A DNA stretch of 64,000 nt, from positions 3,445,501-3,509,500 of the forward strand of contig NZ_ATTE01000001.1 in NCBI RefSeq assembly GCF_000419525.1, given 5' to 3'. The notes under the pieces were generated by a model. That model was not told the origin of the DNA. It made no database searches and worked only from the letters and a program-made list of their open reading frames with translations. Positions 25,409-35,640 of this stretch are shown here, in pieces (position 1 is the stretch's first letter; every line of letters begins with the position of its first letter). This DNA comes from Leucothrix mucor DSM 2157. GTDB lineage: Bacteria; Pseudomonadota; Gammaproteobacteria; Thiotrichales; Thiotrichaceae. The translations under genes were made by a program, and so were the position numbers.

Positions 25409-25954
25409 TCACGCCATCGCCACAGGCATTGCTAATTCTGATTTAGCCAAACGAATCCAAGTCTTAATCGTGCCTAATGGCTGCCCCAACTTATCCGCCA
25501 GTTCAGAGTGTGAGTAGCCGTGATAGCAGGACAGAATCAAGCATTCACGCTGTAATGGGTTGAGTTTTTTCATGCCTTCAACAATCCATGCCAGTTCGGT
25601 ATTGATGGCGAACTGGCGCTCCGGTGTCGCCTGCTCCGCTTCGATATTCTCAATAAAGTCACTGCACTCATCTTGGTAATGGCGCACTTTCAAAGAGCGC
25701 AATTTATCACGTGCTGTATTGCAGGCGATGGTGCGCATCCAAGTCATCGCGCCACTTTTACTGGCGGTATAACGGTCTGCGTTTTCCCAAATCTTCAGGT
25801 AGCTGTCTTGCAGAATATCTTCGGCCAGCGCCTCATTTTTTAACATACCGATCAATACACCAAACAACTTTGGAGAACTGGCTTCGTACAATGCCTTAAA
25901 CGCTTGCTGATCTTTATTAGCACTGCGCAGTAGTAAATCATTTAAATCGGTCAT
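25409..25954 (-). CDS. ECF RNA polymerase sigma factor
   Basis: A 181-residue group IV sigma factor. Region 2 is KALYEASSPKLFGVLIGMLKNEALAEDILQDSYLKIW ... MTWMRTIACNTARDKLRS, and region 4 is LNPLQRECLILSCYHGYSHSELADKLGQPLGTIKTWIRLAKSEL. I start at the ATG at 25954 behind GAGGGAAACC; the longer frame adds ten residues without similarity. It resembles SigK-type ECF factors, which are normally paired with RskA-type anti-sigma proteins, but no such gene is adjacent. It is divergent from two spondin-domain genes. Confidence 0.88.
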   Translation of the reverse strand: MTDLNDLLLRSANKDQQAFKALYEASSPKLFGVLIGMLKNEALAEDILQDSYLKIWENADRYTASKSGAMTWMRTIACNTARDKLRSLKVRHYQDECSDFIENIEAEQATPERQFAINTELAWIVEGMKKLNPLQRECLILSCYHGYSHSELADKLGQPLGTIKTWIRLAKSELAMPVAMA

Positions 25955-26186
25955 GGTGGTTTCCCTCGTAGGCCACAGCGGCACGGTTTCAAAACATGCT
26001 GACTACGTTACGGGGCTACGGCGTTCTATTCTTAAACTTTTTATAAACTTTTCGTGGAAAAAGTGTCTCGGCGAATAAAAATAACGAGTTTATAAATTGT
26101 TTAGAATTCGGTGAAACTTCCGTGATTTTTACACAATAGACTGATTCTCGTCGAAACAGCAAACTAACTAACAGCGAGAAGACACT

Positions 26187-26897
26187 ATGAAGCAGATCAT
26201 CTTATCCAGCAGCTTGGCCACCGTATTAGCCCTTAGCAGCGGCTTCGCTAATGCGGCAACCTTCACCGTGAGCGTGCAAAACTTAACTCAGGGCTTGTAC
26301 TTCACGCCGGTATTAGTGGCGGCACACGACAGCGATAATCATTTATTTAAAGCCGGCATGGCAGCCACCCCATCACTTCAGGCCATGGCAGAAGGGGGTA
26401 GCCTTGATGGACTAGTTAGTGATCTGAGCGGCACCTCAGCAGAGTATGTCGCAAATCCTGCAGGCGGCTTATTAGCTCCGGGTGAAACCACCACGACCGA
26501 CGCCATCGACACTCACGGCAACGACAATGATTACCTTTCAGTGGTGGCGATGATGCTGCCAACCAATGATGGCTTTATCGGCCTTGACTCCTATCCCATC
26601 CCAACGGCTGCAGGCACTTACACCATCAATATCAATGGCTATGACGCTGGCACCGAAGCCAATGATGAGATCGTCAATGGCGGTGGCGCACCCAATACCC
26701 CAGGCATTCCAGCAGCACCGGGTGGCGATGAAGGCTCTGGCGCAACCGGCGCAGCAGCGGCCGATACCAATACCACTGTACACATTCATCGTGGCGTACT
26801 CGGCGATACCAATGCAACTGGCGGCAAAAGTGACTTGGATAGCCGCATTCATCGCTGGTTGAACCCTGTCGCTCGCGTCACGATTACTGTGCAATAA
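26187..26897 (+). CDS. Exported spondin-domain protein
   Basis: A 236-residue protein with a signal peptide (cleavage near FANA-A, about residue 23). It starts TFTVSVQNLTQGLYFTPVLVAAHDSDNHLFKAGMAATPSLQAMAEGG and ends VHIHRGVLG ... LNPVARVTI, the spondin_N pattern. A Gly/Pro/Ala-rich stretch follows residue 168. Spondin domains in bacteria are extracellular and of unknown role. A second spondin gene follows after 11 bases, and the divergent ECF sigma gene suggests co-regulation. Confidence 0.82.
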   Translation: MKQIILSSSLATVLALSSGFANAATFTVSVQNLTQGLYFTPVLVAAHDSDNHLFKAGMAATPSLQAMAEGGSLDGLVSDLSGTSAEYVANPAGGLLAPGETTTTDAIDTHGNDNDYLSVVAMMLPTNDGFIGLDSYPIPTAAGTYTININGYDAGTEANDEIVNGGGAPNTPGIPAAPGGDEGSGATGAAAADTNTTVHIHRGVLGDTNATGGKSDLDSRIHRWLNPVARVTITVQ

Positions 26898-26908
26898 GGA
26901 GCGGGATT

Positions 26909-27637
26909 ATGAATTTTTCAACGATTAAACACACAAGCCATTTACGCTTAAGCATTCCGCTCATGATGGCAGCCACATTGCTGGCCGCTTGTGGTGGCAG
27001 TTCCAACAATGACTCGGATACTGAAAACCGTACCTTCCGCATTAGCGTGACAAATTTGACGGCTAATCACCCCTTATCACCCTTGGCGGTTATTGCGCAC
27101 AAAGATACCTACCATGCCTTTATGGATGGCCAGCCTGCCAGCAGTGGCTTGGAAATTCTGGCCGAAGGTGGCGATAACAGCACGCTACTAGCTGCCGCTG
27201 AAGCAGACGCTGCACACCTTGATAGCAACTCCGGAAACGGTGCAATTAGCCCCGGTGCGACCGCTAGTGTTGAGGTGAGCGTGACCGAAGGCAGCATGGC
27301 GCACCTATCCCTAGTCTCGATGTTGGTGAATACCAATGATGGCTTTACCGCGCTAAATGCTTACGATGTGAGCGGCCTAACGCTAAACCAATCACAGAGC
27401 ATGATGCTCCCTGCTTGGGATGCTGGCACCGAATCCAACTCCGAAGCCAGTGGCACGATTCCGGGACCTGCTGATGGCGGCGAAGGTTACAATGCCGCCC
27501 GCGATGACTTAGTGAATTTTGTTGCGATTCACCGTGGCGTGATCAGCGCCGATGATGGACTAAACAGTTCAACTCTGGATGAGAGCCACCGTTTTGACAA
27601 TCCAGTAGCCCGTGTCATGATTGAGCGTATTGACTAA
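26909..27637 (+). CDS. Spondin-domain lipoprotein
   Basis: A 242-residue paralogue of the preceding gene. The signal sequence ends in a lipobox (LLAAC, Cys28 about), so it is a lipoprotein, probably surface or outer-membrane attached. The spondin core is clear (TFRISVTNLTANHPLSPLAVIAHKDTYHAFMDGQPASSGLEILAEGG ... VNFVAIHRGVIS ... FDNPVARVMI). One soluble and one lipidated copy in tandem suggests they work as a pair. A two-component system follows. Confidence 0.84.
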   Translation: MNFSTIKHTSHLRLSIPLMMAATLLAACGGSSNNDSDTENRTFRISVTNLTANHPLSPLAVIAHKDTYHAFMDGQPASSGLEILAEGGDNSTLLAAAEADAAHLDSNSGNGAISPGATASVEVSVTEGSMAHLSLVSMLVNTNDGFTALNAYDVSGLTLNQSQSMMLPAWDAGTESNSEASGTIPGPADGGEGYNAARDDLVNFVAIHRGVISADDGLNSSTLDESHRFDNPVARVMIERID

Positions 27638-27733
27638 GCACTGACGAGGTATGTCGCCAAATACAGCCACAGTTCACCCTTGGCGACATACTCTCAACGC
27701 TTAAGCGACTCCGGTAAAACAGGATTTTCCACC

Positions 27734-28456
27734 ATGAACCATATCGTTATTGTAGAAGACGACGCCTCCATTGCGGAGATGCTGTCGTTTCATATGAAAG
27801 CACAAGGCTACACCGTCACGCATTTTGCCGATGGTGAAGAGGCGCGCCAAAACCTGATCACCACGCAATATGATTTGGTGCTGCTGGATATTATGCTGCC
27901 GAACTGCAATGGTCTGGATATCTGTAAGGAGTTACGCCAACGCAATGCGGCTGTCCCGATCCTAATGCTGACTTCTCTGGATGGCGAAGCTGATCGGGTC
28001 ATTGGCTTGGAGCTGGGTGCCGATGACTACCTCACTAAACCGTTTAGCATGCGCGAATGCACTGCACGAGTTAAAGCCCTGCTGCGTCGCTCGCAATTAA
28101 GTGCGCCAGTGGAAGTGGCCGAGCCAACCTCCAGCGAACAACTCACCATTGCCGAATTAGTTTTAGACGCTGGCAGCCGCGTGGTCTCGCTAGCCGGTCG
28201 TGAAACCGAGCTAACCGCCCGCGAGTTTGACCTATTGTTTTATCTGGCCAAAAACCCTAATCGGGTGTATTCCCGTGCGCAGCTCTTGGATGCCATTTGG
28301 GGCTACAGTCACGATGGCTACGAGCACACCATCAACACGCACATTAACCGCCTACGCAATAAACTCAAACGCAGCGATGGCTTGAGTGATTTCATTCAAA
28401 CCGTGTGGGGCGTGGGTTATAAGTTTGTGAATGCGGAAACGGCGGCCGAGTCATGA
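27734..28456 (+). CDS. OmpR-family response regulator
   Basis: Response regulator of about 240 residues. The receiver domain has the acidic pair Asp9-Asp10, the phosphoacceptor Asp52 (LVLLDIMLP) and Lys in DYLTKPF. The C-terminal winged helix (LTAREFDLLFYLAKNPNRVYSRAQLLDAIWG ... VWGVGYKF) is OmpR/PhoB type. The ATG at 27734, giving MNHIVIVEDD, is the start; the longer frame adds 18 residues. The kinase gene overlaps by 4 bases. Targets are unknown, but the adjacent spondin genes are candidates. Confidence 0.93.
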   Translation: MNHIVIVEDDASIAEMLSFHMKAQGYTVTHFADGEEARQNLITTQYDLVLLDIMLPNCNGLDICKELRQRNAAVPILMLTSLDGEADRVIGLELGADDYLTKPFSMRECTARVKALLRRSQLSAPVEVAEPTSSEQLTIAELVLDAGSRVVSLAGRETELTAREFDLLFYLAKNPNRVYSRAQLLDAIWGYSHDGYEHTINTHINRLRNKLKRSDGLSDFIQTVWGVGYKFVNAETAAES

Positions 28457-29934
28457 TTAAGGGTTTATACAAGCGATTAGCGCTGGTATTGCTCACGGTA
28501 TTTTTGATATTGGGTGCGGTGCTGTTTTGGGTATACGACACCGCCAGTCATCAACTACAGCAGGAAACCGCTCAAAAGTTACACCTGAATTTAGCCAGCT
28601 ATTTAGTGCAAGATATCGCGCTCTACCCCGGCGATGAGCTAAATCGTGAGAATGTGAAAGAAGCCTTTAATAAGGTCATGCAACTCGACCCCGGTACTGA
28701 GCTGTATGTGGTTAGCCCCGATGGCAAGGTATTGGAGTACAAAGCGCCACACGAAAAAATCATCAATCACCATATCGATTTAGCGCCGGTAAAAGCCTTT
28801 ATTGCCAATGAAGAATTCAAACTCACATTGGGTGATGATCCCCGTTCGAATAAACAAAAAGCCTTTTCCGCTGCACCAATTCCAGATAAAGACGGCAATC
28901 TACTGGCGTACTTATACATCATTATCCAAGGCGAAATTTATGATGATGCCGCCTCACTCATCAATGCCAATAAAACGTGGTTGATTAGTTTAAGTGTGAT
29001 TGCGGCAGCGCTGGTGTTTTTACTGCTAACCACTTTGCTGTTGTTTTACCAACTCACGCGCCCGCTAGTGCGCCTGAACCGTGAAGTGGCGGCTTTTGAG
29101 AAATCCGGCTTTCAGTCATTGATTACGCCGGCTGACTTGGCCGCGAATGGTGATCGATCACAAGACGAGTTACAAGCGCTGCGTGGTTCGTTTTATCGCA
29201 TGGCACAAAAGATTGTTGATCAGATTAGTTACCTGCAAAAGCATGATCAGATTCGACGGGAATTTCTGGCGCATGTTTCTCATGATTTACGCACGCCGTT
29301 GGCCGGTATGCGGGCGTATTTGGAAACGCTGCAACTTAAAGGAGATGACTTGCCGGAAGCCGACCGACATGACTTTTTGGAGAAGGCCCTACTCACCAAT
29401 CAAAAGCTTGGCGACATGATTAATGAGCTATTTGAGTTGGCACGACTGGAGCACGGGCAAGTCGCGATTAACCCAGAGCTGATTCGTATTTCTGACCTGC
29501 TAAGCGATATGTATGCCTCATTGAGTGGCTTGGCCAATAGCAAAGGTGTGCATTTGTCTGTCGAAATGGAGAGTGAGGATATTAATGTGTTTGCCGATGT
29601 CGCACGCTTGGATCGAGTGCTGCAAAACTTGGTAGGCAATGCAATTTTGTACACGCCATCAGGTGGCTCAGTGCAAGTTCGGGTCAGACAAGCGCCGGGC
29701 TTGAATGTGATATTGGGGATTGAAGATACCGGCCAAGGCATTCCGGCGGAAGATTTACCGCATGTGTTTGAGCCTTATTTCCGCTCGACCAATGGGCAGC
29801 AGGCTTATCATAAAGGCAAAGGCTTGGGGCTTGCGATTGCGGCGAAGCTACTGGCGCTGCATGAATCTAAGATTCGGGTGACTAGTGAGCTTGGTAAGGG
29901 GACTAAGTTTGAGTTTAGCCTGCCAGCGTCGTAA
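28453..29934 (+). CDS. Sensor histidine kinase
   Basis: A 493-residue membrane kinase. Transmembrane helices at about 8-28 and 176-200 enclose a periplasmic sensing region of roughly 145 residues. A HAMP-like linker (TRPLVRLNREVAAFE) leads to HisKA with the phospho-accepting His277 in HVSHDLRTPLAGM. The ATPase domain has N box NLVGNAILYTP, G1 IEDTGQGIP and G2 GKGLGLAIA. It pairs with the overlapping response regulator. The stimulus is unknown. Confidence 0.93.
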   Translation: MIKGLYKRLALVLLTVFLILGAVLFWVYDTASHQLQQETAQKLHLNLASYLVQDIALYPGDELNRENVKEAFNKVMQLDPGTELYVVSPDGKVLEYKAPHEKIINHHIDLAPVKAFIANEEFKLTLGDDPRSNKQKAFSAAPIPDKDGNLLAYLYIIIQGEIYDDAASLINANKTWLISLSVIAAALVFLLLTTLLLFYQLTRPLVRLNREVAAFEKSGFQSLITPADLAANGDRSQDELQALRGSFYRMAQKIVDQISYLQKHDQIRREFLAHVSHDLRTPLAGMRAYLETLQLKGDDLPEADRHDFLEKALLTNQKLGDMINELFELARLEHGQVAINPELIRISDLLSDMYASLSGLANSKGVHLSVEMESEDINVFADVARLDRVLQNLVGNAILYTPSGGSVQVRVRQAPGLNVILGIEDTGQGIPAEDLPHVFEPYFRSTNGQQAYHKGKGLGLAIAAKLLALHESKIRVTSELGKGTKFEFSLPAS

Positions 29935-30010
29935 GTTCACTAGAAATGGCACGCAACCTCCTACTTCGCTAATTTCCTACTGAAGTTTTCGAGGGACTAA
30001 AACGAGTAAC

Positions 30011-30054
30011 CACCCAGAAAGATATAAACATGGTGCATTCATTTCTTCTGGGTG
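30011..30054. repeat. Inverted repeat between kinase and subtilase ends
   Basis: CACCCAGAA and TTCTGGGTG form a 9-bp stem around a 26-base loop between two convergent genes. It may work as a bidirectional terminator; the large loop makes this uncertain. Confidence 0.35.
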
Positions 30055-30102
30055 ATCACAAGTAAAACTAACCTCAATCAAGGGATTAACGAGGCTGACT
30101 GC

Positions 30103-33100
30103 TTACTCCACAGGCTCTCTATACAGGGTATCAATCCGTCGTTCAACACCACCAACCTGATCTGGCGCAATGACTGACACGGTAAACTGATCGTCACTCA
30201 CGCTCAGCAAGCGAATCACCCAACGTCGATCATCGCCATCTTCAGCCATGAACAATAGGTTATTCCATAACCACCAGGTGACGCCAACCGCATCGTCTTC
30301 ACCGAGGGTATAGCGAGAGCCCGTACCATTTGCATTGAACGCAATTCCCAGCTTATGCGTTGGACTCGTGAAGGTTTTACCCGAAAGCTCTGACTTGCTA
30401 AAGCCCGGTCCTACCCGCGAACCCGACCAATTAGATGCCATGTACCGATCAATACCCGATAGCACATTACCGACAGTTACTGTCTCAAGGGTTTCAAGCG
30501 AAGTCACAAAGGCTTGCGCCGCTCCGGTTTGATTGACACTGTAGGTTACGTGCTGCCCATCTCCCGATAGCACTGCGTGCTCAATCCCATTCGTGTTATA
30601 CAGAACATCGGTAATCGTATCTGCCTCAAGATCTTTTACACGGTAACGTAGCAGTGATAAACGCTCTGACCACCCGACCTTGTTTCCATCATTGGTAATA
30701 CTTGGGTGATACAGTTTCTTACGACGTGCAATTCTAAAGACTTCTTTGTACAGACTATTTTTGATGTCGTAGCGCATGACGGCGAACGAGCTTTCCCGTA
30801 GCTGCACAAAGGTCATCCACTTTCCGTTAGGGCTCAGCGAAGGTTGCACGAAGGGCGTCGCACTGGCGAGCGTTTTACTAGTATGCTCGCCATCCTCCGT
30901 ATAGCTGCGTAACTCGATAGCCTGTCGACCATCTGCCAAGCGCATTTGCCAAGCAACCACTCGGCCATCAAGGCTTCGGGTGATGTCCACATCATCGGTG
31001 TCATTGTCAGTAATTTGAGTGGTCAGCTGAGACTTCACGTCTAGCTCATAAATCTCATAATCACCACTAGTCGACTCTTGAAGTGAGTACAATACTGTGG
31101 CGCCTGCAGGATCGCATGCCACGGATTGTATTTTGCGGTTCTTCGTCATGCTGAAGACCGGATTAGCTGTCGCGTCGGGCAGGTCCGCTGCGTTGTACAG
31201 ATCAACCCCCCATCGACGGCTTGCACTTGGACTATTGATGGCATTACACACATACCCCCAAAGCCCACTACCAGCGACACTATCCAAATCATCAGTGATG
31301 CCATCACCATCCGTATCGGGATTCCTTGGATCAGTCCCTAGGCGATACTCGTTGACGTTAGTCACCCCATCACTGTCCGCATCTAGCTTGGCGTCTTTTG
31401 AGCTCAAAGGGTTGAGGCTGTAAGCGAGCTCCCAACTATTTGGCATCCCGTCATTATCGGTATCGCTATCCCTATTATTGCCAACACCATCAGTATCGGT
31501 ATCTTTGGACTCTGTGCTATCAAACGGGAACGAGTCTTTCGTATCTACCACACCATCATTATCATCATCGGTGTCAGCGTTATTTCCCGTGCCATCATTA
31601 TCAGAATCTAGTGACTCGTTGGCATCGTGAGGGAAAACATCCACACCATTTAAAACACCGTCTCCGTCGATGTCTCCATCATCTGGTAACGCAACAGATA
31701 CTTGGACGGGGTTATTTCCGTCTGCGTAACGGGTCTGGTTGCCGGTATCGTCGATAGCTAACAAGAAGTATTCGAAGTCTTGAGTGGTGTAGCTCCCCTC
31801 AATGAATACCGAGTATTGCCCCGCTACGAATGACACTAACGGCCTCGTTTGATAAGCAGCATCCCCTTTATGACGGATTTTTACCGAAACCGACTCTACC
31901 TGCACATTATCCGAAACTTCCGCTTTTAGGATAAAGCTACTGCCATAGTTTGCTTGGTTTTTCGGCGTGTGGGTAATCACCGGAGCGATATCATCCAAGG
32001 CGGTAACAGACACAACATTAGATGGGTCTGACTCTTTAGAATCGGTTGAAGCCGTAAAGTAGTAATAGTACGTTTGACCACCAACAACACTGGTATCCGT
32101 AAAGGTAGACTCATCCGCGGTGATTAATTGCTGTGAGATCCGCTGGAATTGACGATTCGCAAATTTCGAACGGTAAATATTGTAGCCATGTAGCAAATCA
32201 TAATCATCTTGTGTCCAAGATAAGTTGATTGCACCAAGTGTGGCACTACCTTTTAGGTCTAATGACTTCACATCAAAACCACGGACTTCAAAGGTAAAGC
32301 GACCACAGTCTCGACCAGGCACCAGCCATGCGTCATTCGCAGCTTTACCGCCGTCAGCGCACAAGTACTGCTGGCCACTTTCTAGGCTAGGTATTACTTG
32401 TACTTCACCTCGCCATTTTGTGCTGCTGACCCACTCTCCTGAGAAACTTGCATCAGCGTATGGTTCTGCAGGTCCGAAACTGACTATAGGATCTTCATCT
32501 TGAGCCATTGGGCGGTTGTAAGTAATTTCAGCAACGACACTTTCAGCTCCAAATATACTGCGCTCATTGGACTCGGAGTCATAAAGCTCTATGTCAACAA
32601 CAAAAGGGTAGGTACTTTCAGAGGGAATACTCTGACTTGGTTCAACTATGATTTTATTAGCATTGAATAAACCATCACTGCGATCTGTAATTGCTTGGTG
32701 TATCGTCGCTTCAACTACTCCGCCCCAATAATTATCCGTTAAATCAGCGTCAAATTCTGCGCTAGAGTCTGACATTAAAAAAGTGATCCAATTGTCTTTG
32801 ACTGGATATGTATTCCAAGGGTTCAAAAAAGCATTATTTTTTAAGTTAAAACGACCGTAAGCAGGGTCTTCTCCCGTTAAGACTATTGCTGAAGAAATAT
32901 TATCAACAAAAACAGAATCGGTTGGAGAACAATCGCCCCTACCAAGACGTCTGCTAGAAGATGTCCCATAACCAACATTGCTTCCTGAAAATAGATTCGT
33001 TGAGCCCGATTGGCAGTCGAATGAATAATGTGTATAGGGATAGGTTAAGTTTCGAAATATAGAATTACTTACAGTGGAGTATATCACAGTAGTGCTACCA

Positions 33101-35640
33101 GTTGGTGGGTTTACACGTACTGGGTAAATGTGGGTTGAATCTGCATTTTGGCGCTTCCATACCCCCGCCTCAGAGTTTTGAGTAAACAGAGAGTGATCTA
33201 TCTTGTGCGCCCCTCCTGCGCTAGGGTAATCAAGCCAAGGGTTAGTATCATATAAGTAGGGATTTACAACGTGGGTATATTGGAAAGTTATGTTGTTGTC
33301 AGCGCGTGATAAAATAGTAACAGGCCAACTATCAAATAGCTTGCTAGGATAAACTTCAATAGGTTGCTCTTGCGTACCATTGAACAATAGCTCTCCTTTA
33401 ACTAATATGTAAGGTAATCTACCGCCTTCATAGTCATGAGGTTCTGTGCTGTAGAATTGAATTTTTGCACCAGCCTCTACAGTAACTCTAGAACCTTCAT
33501 CTACCAGAATAGGAGCATCCGCAATCCATAAGTTATCATTTGTGATAACAAAACCATCCGTCAATACAGTAGGTAATGATCGTCCTCGTTGAACAATTAA
33601 GGAATCATATTGACTGTAAGCATAAATACTTGAATCGGTATTATCCAATCCATTGGTCGACTGCAAAGTAAACTTCAGAGATACGACATGATTATTTGGG
33701 GCATCTGCACTAATCAATATTTCAATAGGATCATCAATGCTACTAACCTTAAGGTCGGCTGATCGATTTACACCATTGTCTGTACTTGCATAAGCACCCA
33801 ATGTTCCAAAGCTGGAAGTTCCATCTACAAATGTTACATAAGGATCAACAACACCGTTAGTGCTCTCTGCTGTCACCGTAAGTACTAAATTACTTGCCGA
33901 GCCTTTGTAATTTCGCACTTTCACTGCAAGTTGAACAGTTTCTCCAGCATCAGCTAAGAAATCACCATCATTGCTAGCAGCTATATCACTAGAATCCAGT
34001 AGCTCAAAGTTTACTAGGCGTGGCTTAGGTTCTGGAAAAGTGGTTAACGAACCTAAGGCATTTAGTGAGCTATTTGCTGTAAGTTGGCCCGCAACAAAAC
34101 GAGAACGATAAGTTCCTCTATCCGGAAACTTAGTTCTAATCAATGCAGCAACACCGGAAGCAATAGGTGCAGACATAGACGTTCCATCCCAAGCGGCAAA
34201 GTTTCCTCCAGGCACCGTACTTAAGATATCAGCGCCCGGTGCTGTCAACTCATACTCTACTTCGTTTAATGGATTGCAATCGAAGTTTGACCAATCAGTA
34301 AGTTTCCCTGCCGAGTCTGATGCCTGAACTCCCACTACATAAGGATATGACGCAGGATAAAAAGCAATTGGTTTTGGTAAGCAAGGTGCCTCATTTGGCA
34401 CCCCATCGTTTCCAGCACTCGCAACCAATACCGAAGTGGTGAAAGCGGCTGCTAATGCATCCTCTTCCAATGGTGACTGACCAGCCCCACCAAACGACAT
34501 ATTGATAACATCAGCGCCATTCATTGCTGCATAGATGATTGCTTCAGCCACATCAACAGAGCTTAGGCTACCGGTTGATTGCCCCGCTTTCAGAGTCATT
34601 ATCTGCACGTTAGGTGCAACGCCAACAACACCTTGCCCCGTATTTTTTGCTCCGACAAGCCCAGCAACATGTGTTCCATGACCGTGGTTATCTTCTACTA
34701 AACCATCAGCAGGGCTAGGTAAAAAGTTTGCACCATGAATATCATCAATGATGCCATTACCGTCATCATCAATTCCATTGCCCGCTATTTCATTCGTATT
34801 TACCCAATGCGCATCAATTAAATCAGGGTGATCAACATTGATTCCCGTATCAATAACGGCCACAACCACCGAATGGCTACCACCCGCTTCAACACCAATT
34901 GATTCCAAGTGTTGCCACGCAGCTTGAGTATTGATCGCAGCATGGTGCCACTGAGATCGTTCACCAGCCACAATATTTACAGGCGATGAGATGACATCTA
35001 GCTTACGAATGTAATTAGGGTGGACTGAGGCGACTTCACTGTTATTCACAAGTGTTACCGCGGATGTGTTTAAGCTAGTACCCGCTTTAAGCGTGATATT
35101 AACCCATTTAGCCAGCTCAGTATTACTGCCTGTTGAGCCGGAAAATACGGGTTCAACAGACTCGACCCCATCAATAGCTAAAAGACTCTCAATGGTATCA
35201 TTAGTACCTAACTTGGCTATTAAGACACTGTCTTCATATTTACATTTCGCATAGCTACATGTTTCGTCAAAACTAATTCGCTTTAGATTTTCTTGTTTAT
35301 CAAGGTAGTCGGGAATAGACGTAAATGCTGGCGTATCTTTATCGGCGACAACCACCGCATTCTTTACGTCAAACGTATCATGCTGAGAGGTTTTCTCTGT
35401 GATAGCTGACTCATTAGAAGCCACGGAGGTGACAAGTGTCGCTGCAGCTTCTGGAGGCGCAACTGCGCCAGCCATGACTACATCAGGTTGATTAGCCTCG
35501 ACTAGTTCCGCTTTTTGACTTTGAGTTTCACTCTCTGACACAACAGGTGCACTGCTATCTCCGGAAAACCAAAATGACGCACCCGCTAGTGTCAACACAC
35601 ACACCGAGCAAGCCGCTATTATTTTTGCCTTTGGATTCAT
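30103..35640 (-). CDS. Giant secreted subtilisin-like protease with FN3, TSP3-repeat and beta-propeller regions
   Basis: A 1845-residue secreted S8 serine protease. It has an N-terminal hydrophobic signal/anchor (IIAACSVCVLTLAGASFWF), a propeptide to about residue 230, and a catalytic domain with Asp264 (VIDTGIN), His321 (HGHGTHVAG), oxyanion Asn411 and Ser488 (GTSMSAP). A beta-helix-like middle follows, then a fibronectin III domain (about 1120-1215). Calcium-binding thrombospondin type 3 repeats (DxDxDG-rich, about 1315-1460) and PD40/TolB-like propeller repeats (about 1480-1760) complete it. It is a single gene and probably works outside the cell as a degradative or adhesive enzyme. Confidence 0.92.
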   Translation of the reverse strand: MNPKAKIIAACSVCVLTLAGASFWFSGDSSAPVVSESETQSQKAELVEANQPDVVMAGAVAPPEAAATLVTSVASNESAITEKTSQHDTFDVKNAVVVADKDTPAFTSIPDYLDKQENLKRISFDETCSYAKCKYEDSVLIAKLGTNDTIESLLAIDGVESVEPVFSGSTGSNTELAKWVNITLKAGTSLNTSAVTLVNNSEVASVHPNYIRKLDVISSPVNIVAGERSQWHHAAINTQAAWQHLESIGVEAGGSHSVVVAVIDTGINVDHPDLIDAHWVNTNEIAGNGIDDDGNGIIDDIHGANFLPSPADGLVEDNHGHGTHVAGLVGAKNTGQGVVGVAPNVQIMTLKAGQSTGSLSSVDVAEAIIYAAMNGADVINMSFGGAGQSPLEEDALAAAFTTSVLVASAGNDGVPNEAPCLPKPIAFYPASYPYVVGVQASDSAGKLTDWSNFDCNPLNEVEYELTAPGADILSTVPGGNFAAWDGTSMSAPIASGVAALIRTKFPDRGTYRSRFVAGQLTANSSLNALGSLTTFPEPKPRLVNFELLDSSDIAASNDGDFLADAGETVQLAVKVRNYKGSASNLVLTVTAESTNGVVDPYVTFVDGTSSFGTLGAYASTDNGVNRSADLKVSSIDDPIEILISADAPNNHVVSLKFTLQSTNGLDNTDSSIYAYSQYDSLIVQRGRSLPTVLTDGFVITNDNLWIADAPILVDEGSRVTVEAGAKIQFYSTEPHDYEGGRLPYILVKGELLFNGTQEQPIEVYPSKLFDSWPVTILSRADNNITFQYTHVVNPYLYDTNPWLDYPSAGGAHKIDHSLFTQNSEAGVWKRQNADSTHIYPVRVNPPTGSTTVIYSTVSNSIFRNLTYPYTHYSFDCQSGSTNLFSGSNVGYGTSSSRRLGRGDCSPTDSVFVDNISSAIVLTGEDPAYGRFNLKNNAFLNPWNTYPVKDNWITFLMSDSSAEFDADLTDNYWGGVVEATIHQAITDRSDGLFNANKIIVEPSQSIPSESTYPFVVDIELYDSESNERSIFGAESVVAEITYNRPMAQDEDPIVSFGPAEPYADASFSGEWVSSTKWRGEVQVIPSLESGQQYLCADGGKAANDAWLVPGRDCGRFTFEVRGFDVKSLDLKGSATLGAINLSWTQDDYDLLHGYNIYRSKFANRQFQRISQQLITADESTFTDTSVVGGQTYYYYFTASTDSKESDPSNVVSVTALDDIAPVITHTPKNQANYGSSFILKAEVSDNVQVESVSVKIRHKGDAAYQTRPLVSFVAGQYSVFIEGSYTTQDFEYFLLAIDDTGNQTRYADGNNPVQVSVALPDDGDIDGDGVLNGVDVFPHDANESLDSDNDGTGNNADTDDDNDGVVDTKDSFPFDSTESKDTDTDGVGNNRDSDTDNDGMPNSWELAYSLNPLSSKDAKLDADSDGVTNVNEYRLGTDPRNPDTDGDGITDDLDSVAGSGLWGYVCNAINSPSASRRWGVDLYNAADLPDATANPVFSMTKNRKIQSVACDPAGATVLYSLQESTSGDYEIYELDVKSQLTTQITDNDTDDVDITRSLDGRVVAWQMRLADGRQAIELRSYTEDGEHTSKTLASATPFVQPSLSPNGKWMTFVQLRESSFAVMRYDIKNSLYKEVFRIARRKKLYHPSITNDGNKVGWSERLSLLRYRVKDLEADTITDVLYNTNGIEHAVLSGDGQHVTYSVNQTGAAQAFVTSLETLETVTVGNVLSGIDRYMASNWSGSRVGPGFSKSELSGKTFTSPTHKLGIAFNANGTGSRYTLGEDDAVGVTWWLWNNLLFMAEDGDDRRWVIRLLSVSDDQFTVSVIAPDQVGGVERRIDTLYREPVE

